Shown here piece after piece: positions 57,920 to 64,000 of a DNA stretch of 64,000 bases. How positions within the stretch are numbered: the stretch's first letter is position 1; every line of letters starts with the position of its first letter. The position numbers and the translations under genes were made by a program. A model generated the notes under the pieces. The model did not search any database. It was not told the DNA's origin and was given only the letters and a program-made list of their open reading frames with translations. Where the stretch lies: positions 1 to 64,000 of the forward strand of contig NZ_VATA01000011.1 in the NCBI RefSeq assembly GCF_005870025.1, in the 5' to 3' direction. The stretch comes from Poseidonocella sp. HB161398 (lineage in GTDB: Bacteria > Pseudomonadota > Alphaproteobacteria > Rhodobacterales > Rhodobacteraceae).

Positions 57920-58539
57920 AAGCGTGGCGCCGTGCGGCAATGGCGTATCCTCCTTGCCTTCGCGAGGAGCGCCGTCTCCAGTCGCCGGCGTGGGGGCGGA
58001 CCTGAAGACACCCTTGGCAATGCGCCGCAATGAAGTGGTCGCGCCGGAAATTGCGTGCAGCCGTCCCGGCTTGCCGGCTATCGGCGCGCGCCAGGCCAGC
58101 TGGGGCCCGCGCCGCCTGGCAGGGTGCTTTGAAAGTCCACTCCGGCACGGCTCTTGCTGGAAAAGCCGGGAAAATGCTTCTGAAGGCGGCAAGGCTTGCT
58201 CAAGTCCGGGCGCATCCGGGTCAAACCCGCGAACATGTCCTCTACGACGACGCTCTGGACCCCTCTTGCGGGTGTCCGGTCGGCGGAGCCGCAGCGGGCA
58301 GGCTCTGGGTCGCGGGCGCAGCTGCGTCGCCCGCCGGAGCCCCGGTGTCTCCGGGAAGCGGAGAGGTCCAGGGGAGCGCGGCCGGTTTCCGGGGCGGGGG
58401 CGGATGGCGTCCGCGAGGCAGGCGGGGGCGGGATGCCCGGCCTGCGCCGCGGATGCGCCGGAATTGCGAAGTTGTGGTATGCTACCCTAGGTTGTGGTCC
58501 GCGAGCGATGCGGACGCGACGAAAGGGGAGGAGACTGTC

Positions 58540-58977
58540 ATGACGATACGGCTTTCCGTTCACCGAGCTGCCGTTGCCTGCGCGCTGGCGGCGGTACTTG
58601 CGCTGCCCGCGACGGGCGATGACATGCCCGCCGATGTCGAGGCGCTCTCGGCCGCCTGGGATGCGGCCTTCAACCAGGGCGACGCCGATGCGGTCGCGGC
58701 GATGTATGCCGAGGACGCCCGCGTGGTCGCCGGCGACGGCACGGTCAGGGACGGGCGCGCGGAGATCAGGGCGCTGTTCCAGGGCTTCATGGATAGCGGC
58801 TTCGGCCAGCACGCCATCGCCGTGTCGCAGGTCAAGGGCACGGACGACCTGGTCTTCATGACCGGGGACTGGTCCGGGGTCGGCGGCGACGGCAACGCCT
58901 ATGGCGGCAAGATCGTGACGATCCACCAGCGTCAGGCCGACGGCTCCTGGGCGACAGTGCTGCATATGTGGAACTGA
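58540..58977 (+). CDS. Secreted SnoaL-like/NTF2-fold protein
   Basis: The 145-residue protein has a signal peptide (to about residue 26, ALPATGD) and an NTF2-like fold of the DUF4440/SnoaL type: LSAAWDAAFNQGDADAVAAMYAEDARVVAGDGTVRDGRAEIRALF, ending WATVLHMWN. Members of the SgcJ/EcaC group have this pattern. It is periplasmic or secreted; its role is unknown. GGGGAGGAG precedes ATG 58540. Confidence 0.8.
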   Translation: MTIRLSVHRAAVACALAAVLALPATGDDMPADVEALSAAWDAAFNQGDADAVAAMYAEDARVVAGDGTVRDGRAEIRALFQGFMDSGFGQHAIAVSQVKGTDDLVFMTGDWSGVGGDGNAYGGKIVTIHQRQADGSWATVLHMWN

Positions 58978-59647
58978 GCCCGCCTGCGGCGCGGCGGGGA
59001 CGGACTGCCGCGCCGGAGGTTGCCGGGCGATGGGGCGCCGCAGGGGAAGTGGCTGAAATTTCGCGTCCTGCGGCGGGCGTGCGCCCTGGCCGTGCAAGGC
59101 TGCTGCGCCGACGGAGCAAGGGGCGCGGAGATGCGTTTGCGGGCCGGGTCGCGGCTCCGCGCGCGGCAGGAGGCCTCCGGTGCGACCGGGCCGACGCGCT
59201 GCGCTGGCGGCCCGCAGCGGACTGGGCGCGAGATTCGGGAATGAAGGACAGAATTTGCGGGCGCGTCCGTCTGAGGTGCGCTGATGCCACCAGGTCAAGC
59301 CGCTGGGGGTGGTATCCGGGCGGATCGGGACCGGAACTCTGTCCACCCGGGATGGCGCTGCCGCGCCGGGGTCGAAGCGGGCCTTCCCCCGGGTCGACAC
59401 CGGTCTTCCGGGTCGACACCGGTCTTTGCCGCGCTCGGCTGCGGAGACGCGTGGGGCTTCTCGGGAATGCTGTCCCGGGCCGGCGGCGGCGCGCGGGAAG
59501 ATGTCGGGACATTGCGGGAGGGCGCCTGGACGGGCGGCTGATGCAGTCGACGGCCGCCCCGGCGGAGCGGAGGCAGGCCAGTGCCAATGCCAGTGCCTGG
59601 GGACGGGATCGGGAAAGCCGGGCGGCCGGCGGGGCCGCCCGCGGAGG
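58978..59647. other. Gene-free stretch between convergent genes
   Basis: About 670 bp with no recognisable gene. A short direct repeat GGGTCGACACCGGTCTT occurs twice near 59390-59430. The rest is GC-rich sequence without motifs. Confidence 0.4.
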
Positions 59648-61393
59648 TCACTCGGCGGCGTTCAGGCAGTCCTTCTCCAGCGCGGCGGCGGCCGGGGCGG
59701 GGACGAGGAAGCGGAAGTCGCAGCCCGCCTCGGCCTGCAGGATCTCCTGGTGGTAGAGCCGGTCATAGCCGCGGCGCTCCACCTGGGGGGCGGGGGGCCG
59801 GGCGGCGCGGCGGCTGGCTAGCTCCTCCTCGGAGACGAGAAGCTCCAGCCGCCGCTCTGCCACGCTCATGCGGATGCGGTCGCCGTCGCGCACCAGCCCG
59901 ATCGCGCCGCCCGAGGCCGCGTCCGGCGAGACATGCAGCACGATCGTGCCATAGGCGGTGCCCGACATGCGCGCATCCGACATGCGGATCATGTCGGTCA
60001 CGCCGGCCTGGGCCAGCTTCTTCGGGATCGGCAGGTAGCCCGCCTCGGGCATCGAGGCCTCGCTGGCCGGCCCGGCATTCTGCAGCACCAGGATGTCGTC
60101 CGCGGTCACGTCGAGATCGGGATCGTCGATCCGCTCGGCCAGATCGGCGAGCGAGCTGAAGACCACCGCGCGGGCCTCGGACTCGAAGAGGGTTTCATCC
60201 GCCGCCGAGCGCTTCAGGATCGCGCCGTTGGGCGCGAGATTGCCGTAGAGCGCGACCAGCCCGCCATTGGCGCGCACCGGCGCCCTGCCCTCGTGGATGA
60301 CGTTTCGGTCGACCCAGGGGTCGGCCGCCTCGATCCGGTCGCCGACGGTCTCGCCGGTGATCGTCACCGCGTCGAGATGCAGAAGGTCGCGCAGCTCGCG
60401 CATCACCGCCGGGATGCCGCCCGCGTAATGCAGGTCCTCCATGTAGAAGCTGCCCGTCGGCTTCAGGTCCACCAGGACCGGCGTGCGGTCGGAGATCTCG
60501 TTCAGCCGGTGCAGATCCAGCGACAGCCCCGCCCGCCCGGCGATGGCGGCGAGATGCAGCACCGCATTCGTGGAGCCGCCGAGCGCCAGAAGGACGGTGA
60601 CGGCATTCTCCAGCGCCTCGCGGGTCAGGATCGCCTTGGGCGTGCGGTCCGAGCCGATGAGGTCGACCGCCAGCTTGCCGGTCGCCTCGGCCATGCGCAG
60701 CCGGTCGGCGCTGACTGCCGGGATGGCGGCGCCCATGGCGGGCATCATGCCCATCGCCTCGGTCAGGCTGGCCATGGTCGAGGCCGTGCCCATCACCGCG
60801 CAGGTCCCGGCGGTGGAGGCGAGCTTCTGCTCGATGGTGTCGATTTCCTGGTCGTCGATCCTGCCGGCGCGGTACTGCTGCCAGAAGCGGCGGCAATCAG
60901 TGCAGGCGCCCAGGCGGTGCTCCTTGTGGCGCCCCGTCGACATCGGACCGGCGACCAGCTGCACGGCCGGCAGGTCCGCCGAAACCGCGCCCATCAGCTG
61001 CGCGGGAACGGTCTTGTCGCAGCCGCCCAGCAGCACGACCGAGTCCATCGGCTGGGCGCGGACCATCTCCTCGACATCCATCGACATCAGGTTGCGGAAT
61101 TTCAGCGAGGTCGGCGACAGGAAGACCTCGCCGAGCGAGATCGTCGGGAACTCGATCGGCAGGGCGCCCGCGGCCAGCACGCCGCGCTTCACCGCCTCGA
61201 TCAGCTCGGGGAAATGCCGGTGGCAGTTGTTGAAGCCCGAGGCCGAATGGGCGATGCCGACGATCGGCTTGTCCAGCATCTCGCGGCTGTAGCCCATGGA
61301 CGAGGCGAAGCTGCGGCGCAGGTATTTCGAGAATTTCGCGTCGCCGTAATTGGTCAGGCCGCGGGCGATCCCCTGGGGCTTGTCTTTGGTCAT
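59648..61393 (-). CDS. IlvD/Edd-family dehydratase, probable sugar-acid dehydratase
   Basis: The 581-residue protein has the family motifs with iron-sulfur Cys residues: HSASGFNNCHRH, LLGGCDKTVPAQLMG, and STAGTCAVMGTASTM, and later GGSTNAVLHLAAIAGRAG and MRMSDARMSGTAYG-like (IRMSDARMSGTAYGTIVLH). The ACTDCRRFW segment and genomic context favour a sugar-acid dehydratase (arabinonate/xylonate type) over the branched-chain enzyme. It follows an aldehyde dehydrogenase and TRAP permease genes, so it likely starts the breakdown of an imported aldonate. Start at 61393 has AGGAG upstream. Confidence 0.87.
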   Translation of the reverse strand: MTKDKPQGIARGLTNYGDAKFSKYLRRSFASSMGYSREMLDKPIVGIAHSASGFNNCHRHFPELIEAVKRGVLAAGALPIEFPTISLGEVFLSPTSLKFRNLMSMDVEEMVRAQPMDSVVLLGGCDKTVPAQLMGAVSADLPAVQLVAGPMSTGRHKEHRLGACTDCRRFWQQYRAGRIDDQEIDTIEQKLASTAGTCAVMGTASTMASLTEAMGMMPAMGAAIPAVSADRLRMAEATGKLAVDLIGSDRTPKAILTREALENAVTVLLALGGSTNAVLHLAAIAGRAGLSLDLHRLNEISDRTPVLVDLKPTGSFYMEDLHYAGGIPAVMRELRDLLHLDAVTITGETVGDRIEAADPWVDRNVIHEGRAPVRANGGLVALYGNLAPNGAILKRSAADETLFESEARAVVFSSLADLAERIDDPDLDVTADDILVLQNAGPASEASMPEAGYLPIPKKLAQAGVTDMIRMSDARMSGTAYGTIVLHVSPDAASGGAIGLVRDGDRIRMSVAERRLELLVSEEELASRRAARPPAPQVERRGYDRLYHQEILQAEAGCDFRFLVPAPAAAALEKDCLNAAE

Positions 61394-61406
61394 TCTGGTC
61401 TCCTGC

Positions 61407-62852
61407 TCAGGCAAGCCGCTGCTTGACGTATTTGGGGTCGAGATAGTCGAGGATGCCGAGCTGTCCGCCCTCGCGTCCCGAACCGCTGTCCTTGATGCCG
61501 CCGAAGGGCGCCTCGGCGGTGGCCAGCAGCATGTCGTTGATGCCGATCATCCCGGCCTCGAGCGCGCTGGCGGCCCGGTCCGCGGTCGCCATCGAGCCGG
61601 TGAAGACATAGGCCGCCAGCCCGAAGGGCAGGGCATTGGCCCGCGCGATCGCCTCGTCGAACCCCGCGAAGGGCATGACCGGGGCGACCGGGCCGAAGGG
61701 CTCCTCGGACAGGATGCGGGCGTCTTCGGGGACATGGCCCAGCACAGTCGGCTCGACATAGAAGCCGCGGTTGCTTTCGGGCGGCACGCCGCCCCCGGCC
61801 AGAAGCTCGGCGCCGCGGCCGCGGGCATCCTCGATCAGCTCCAGCACGCGGTCGCGGCCGCGGGCATTGGCCATCGGGCCGAATTCGACGCCCTCGTCCA
61901 GCCCGCGGCCGATCTTCAGCGATTTCGCCGTGCGCGCCATCGCCTCGGCGAAGGGCTGGTAGATGTCCTCATGGACGTAGAACCGGCTGGGCGAGATGCA
62001 GACCTGGCCGGCATTGCGGAACTTGGTGCGGGCGCAGAGCGTGCCCGCGGCCTCCGGATCGGCATCGGGGAAGACCAGCACCGGGGCATGGCCGCCGAGC
62101 TCCATCGAGACCTTCTTCAGGTGGCGCCCCGCGAGTTCCGAGATCAGCCGCCCGACCGGGACGGAGCCGGTCAGCGAGACCTTGCGGATCACCGGGGAGG
62201 CGACGAGATGGGCGGAGATCTCCGCCGGATCGCCGGTCACGACGTTCAGCACGCCTGCCGGAAGCCCCGCGGCGGCGGCGCAGTCGGCGATGCGGAACAT
62301 GGCCGAGGGCGCCTCCTCCGAGGGCTTGATCACCACCGGGCAGCCCGCCGCCAGCGCCGCGGCCACCTTGCGCGCAGGCAGGAGCGCCGGGAAGTTCCAG
62401 GCGGTGAAGGCGGCGACCGGGCCCACGGGCTCGTAGCGGACATCGAGGCGCAGCCCCGGCTCGCGGCCGGGCAGGCTGTGGCCCCAGATGCGCCGCGCCT
62501 CGTCGGCCATCCAGTCGAACTGGTCGCAGGCGGCCTGCCACTCGCCCTTCGCCTCGGCCAGCGGCTTGCCGGTCTCGGCGCTCATCTCGGTCGCCGCCTC
62601 CCCGGCGCAGGCCGCCATGGCGGCGGCGGTGGCGCGCAGGATGCGCGAGCGCTCCCAGCCGGAGGTTTCGCGCCATGGGGCCGCGGCGGCCGCGACGGCG
62701 GCCAGCGCGCGGTCCAGATCCGCCGGACCGGCGCGGGCGATGCGGCCGAGCCGGTCCTCGGTGGCCGGGTCGATCACGTCCAGCGCGGGCCCCGCGGCCA
62801 CGGGCTGCCATGCGCCGCCGATGAAGAGGCCGAAACGGTCGTAATGGGTCAT
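61407..62852 (-). CDS. NAD(P)-dependent aldehyde dehydrogenase, probably for alpha-ketoglutaric semialdehyde
   Basis: The 481-residue protein has the ALDH active site: Glu in VSMELGGHAPVLV, Cys in RNAGQVCISPSRF, and the TAWNFPALLPARKVAAALAAGCPVVIKPSEEAP cofactor region. In non-phosphorylative pentonate pathways the last step oxidises alpha-ketoglutaric semialdehyde; this fits the IlvD/Edd dehydratase 13 bp downstream. Succinate-semialdehyde or another aldehyde is possible. Confidence 0.85.
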   Translation of the reverse strand: MTHYDRFGLFIGGAWQPVAAGPALDVIDPATEDRLGRIARAGPADLDRALAAVAAAAAPWRETSGWERSRILRATAAAMAACAGEAATEMSAETGKPLAEAKGEWQAACDQFDWMADEARRIWGHSLPGREPGLRLDVRYEPVGPVAAFTAWNFPALLPARKVAAALAAGCPVVIKPSEEAPSAMFRIADCAAAAGLPAGVLNVVTGDPAEISAHLVASPVIRKVSLTGSVPVGRLISELAGRHLKKVSMELGGHAPVLVFPDADPEAAGTLCARTKFRNAGQVCISPSRFYVHEDIYQPFAEAMARTAKSLKIGRGLDEGVEFGPMANARGRDRVLELIEDARGRGAELLAGGGVPPESNRGFYVEPTVLGHVPEDARILSEEPFGPVAPVMPFAGFDEAIARANALPFGLAAYVFTGSMATADRAASALEAGMIGINDMLLATAEAPFGGIKDSGSGREGGQLGILDYLDPKYVKQRLA

Positions 62853-62883
62853 GTCCTGTCCTTTCCTGGGGCAGTGCGGCGGA

Positions 62884-63426
62884 TCACAGATGTTCGGGCA
62901 GGGCGCGCTTCGAGAGGCCGCTGTGCTCGTCGCGCCCGGCCAGGCTGTCGCGCAGCTCGCGCAGGGCGCGGGTCAGCCCGGCAAGGCTGTAGACCGCCAT
63001 CACCGCGCCCGCGAAGGGGATCGCGCCGTAGTAGAAGGCCATGTCGATCTGCATGAAGGCGGTGACCTCGCGGCTCATCAGCGTGAAGGCGAGCCCCACC
63101 TTGAGCAGCATGAAGGCGAAGGCGAGCATCAGGAGCTGCACCAGAAGCTCGGCCGGGCGGCCGAAGCCGGGGAAGGCCGCGGTGATGACATCGACGCGGT
63201 AGAGCGCCCCCTCGCGCCAGAGCGCGATCGCCCCCGAGATGGTCAGCCAGACGGTCGCCAGCTCGACGATCTCGTCATAGGCGGCGAAGGGAATGCCGGT
63301 GGTGCGTGCCGCGACGCGCGCCAGCAGCAGCAGGAACAGCACGGCGAGGCAGAGCACGACGCCCCAGCGCGACAGGCGGGCGACCAGGCGGTCGGCGCCG
63401 GAGAGAAGGGATTTGAGCGTTTCCAT
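62884..63426 (-). CDS. TRAP transporter small permease (DctQ type)
   Basis: The 180-residue protein has four membrane helices (VVLCLAVLFLLLLARVAA, VELATVWLTISGAIALWREG, LLMLAFAFMLLKVGLAFTLMS, and a last one near 140-160) typical of the small TRAP subunit. It precedes the large subunit gene on the minus strand in reverse order: dctM lies upstream, 2 bp away. The start at 63426 is chosen over 63456. Confidence 0.85.
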   Translation of the reverse strand: METLKSLLSGADRLVARLSRWGVVLCLAVLFLLLLARVAARTTGIPFAAYDEIVELATVWLTISGAIALWREGALYRVDVITAAFPGFGRPAELLVQLLMLAFAFMLLKVGLAFTLMSREVTAFMQIDMAFYYGAIPFAGAVMAVYSLAGLTRALRELRDSLAGRDEHSGLSKRALPEHL

Positions 63427-63428
63427 GG

Positions 63429-64000
63429 TCAGAACCCGAAGAGTGCGGGGACCCACATGACGAGGCCCGGGATGAAAGTGACGGCAAGCAGCACGACGAC
63501 GAGGCCGACGAGGTAGATCCAGACCTCGCGGATGATCGACAGCAGGTCGATATTGGCCACTTGCGAGACGGTGTAGAGGCAGAGCCCCACCGGCGGGGTG
63601 ATCAGCCCGATCATCAGGTTGAGGACGACGATCACGCCGAAATGCACCGGGTCGACGCCCAGCTGCTGGGTGACGGGCAAGAGCATCGGCATGCAGATCA
63701 CCATGACCGCGATGCCCTCGATGAACATGCCGAGGATCAAGAGGATCGCGTTGATCATCAGGAGCACGGCCCAGGGCTCGTGGCTGACGGAAAGCAGCGC
63801 CTCGACCACCGCATTCGGCACCTGCTGCTGCACCAGCACCCAGGAAAACGGCGCGGCCAGCGCCATGATGAACAGCACCTGCGCCGCCTGCCGGCCCGAG
63901 GTCCAGAGCACGTCGGGCAGGTCCGAGACCTTCAGCTCGCCATAGACGACGATGCCGATGAAGGCGGCATAGGCGGCGGCCAGCACGGCGGCCTCGGTCG
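63429..64000 (-). CDS. TRAP transporter large permease (DctM type), C-terminal part
   Basis: The visible 189 residues are the C-terminal end of a 12-span TRAP permease, with the motifs LLMINAILLILGMFIEGIAVMVICMPMLLPV and LNLMIGLITPPVGLCLYTVSQVANI. The gene runs off the right edge, and a binding protein gene should lie beyond. Substrate by context is a sugar acid. Confidence 0.88.
   Translation of the reverse strand, partial: TEAAVLAAAYAAFIGIVVYGELKVSDLPDVLWTSGRQAAQVLFIMALAAPFSWVLVQQQVPNAVVEALLSVSHEPWAVLLMINAILLILGMFIEGIAVMVICMPMLLPVTQQLGVDPVHFGVIVVLNLMIGLITPPVGLCLYTVSQVANIDLLSIIREVWIYLVGLVVVLLAVTFIPGLVMWVPALFGF

Overview
The window is high-GC DNA (roughly 70 percent G+C in the genes) with the gene style of an alphaproteobacterium of the Rhodobacteraceae/Roseobacter type: many ABC and TRAP uptake systems with local regulators, ATGA-type gene overlaps, and a replication module built from a DnaA-like initiator, parA and parB. 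That module (16.1-22.4 kb) makes the molecule a plasmid or chromid rather than the main chromosome. No rRNA or tRNA genes were recognised.

Layout. 0-1.2 kb: edge of an IS110-type transposase and a decayed IS481-type transposase. 1.26-8.1 kb: a carbohydrate ABC importer operon with a LacI-type repressor and an FAD oxidoreductase; an almost identical 18-bp operator lies before the repressor gene and at the start of the operon. 8.1-13 kb: IS graveyard with two convergent decayed IS5-type transposases and one intact IS256 element. 13.0-16.1 kb: TonB-dependent receptor divergent from an IclR-type regulator. 16.1-22.4 kb: replication and partition: DnaA-like initiator, repeat-containing origin region, parA-parB, five copies of the palindrome GTAACCCGCGGGTTAC (probable parS) spread over 1.86 kb, and a tyrosine recombinase. 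22.5-25.5 kb: TetR-type regulator and a two-domain flavoprotein demethylase. 26.2-30.1 kb: orphan TAXI receptor, MscS-type channel, SRPBCC protein and ECF sigma factor. 30.4-37.5 kb: LysR-type regulator and a PotABCD-like importer operon with a CocE-type hydrolase and a GAF protein. 37.6-40.3 kb: small membrane protein plus multi-spanning M48 peptidase. 40.4-44.7 kb: LolD/FtsX/HlyD-type export system. 45.9-50.6 kb: GH3 enzyme and GNAT-like protein, convergent with an alpha-oxoamine synthase and an SDR, an unrecognised possible biosynthetic set. 50.9-57.4 kb: complete N-ATPase operon atpDCQRBEFAG. 58.5 kb: secreted SnoaL-like protein. 59.6-64 kb: sugar-acid operon (IlvD/Edd dehydratase, aldehyde dehydrogenase, TRAP permeases) running off the right edge.

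How it fits together. The molecule carries its own maintenance functions and a collection of catabolic import modules, each with a local regulator. The 40-57 kb block is different: an extra rotary ATPase of the Na+ type, an export system and a possible amino-ketone biosynthesis set, with FNR-like boxes before three of the operons, which suggests but does not prove a shared low-oxygen or stress programme. Three diverged copies of a roughly 160-bp MITE-like element are scattered at 25.8, 30.2 and 45.5 kb.
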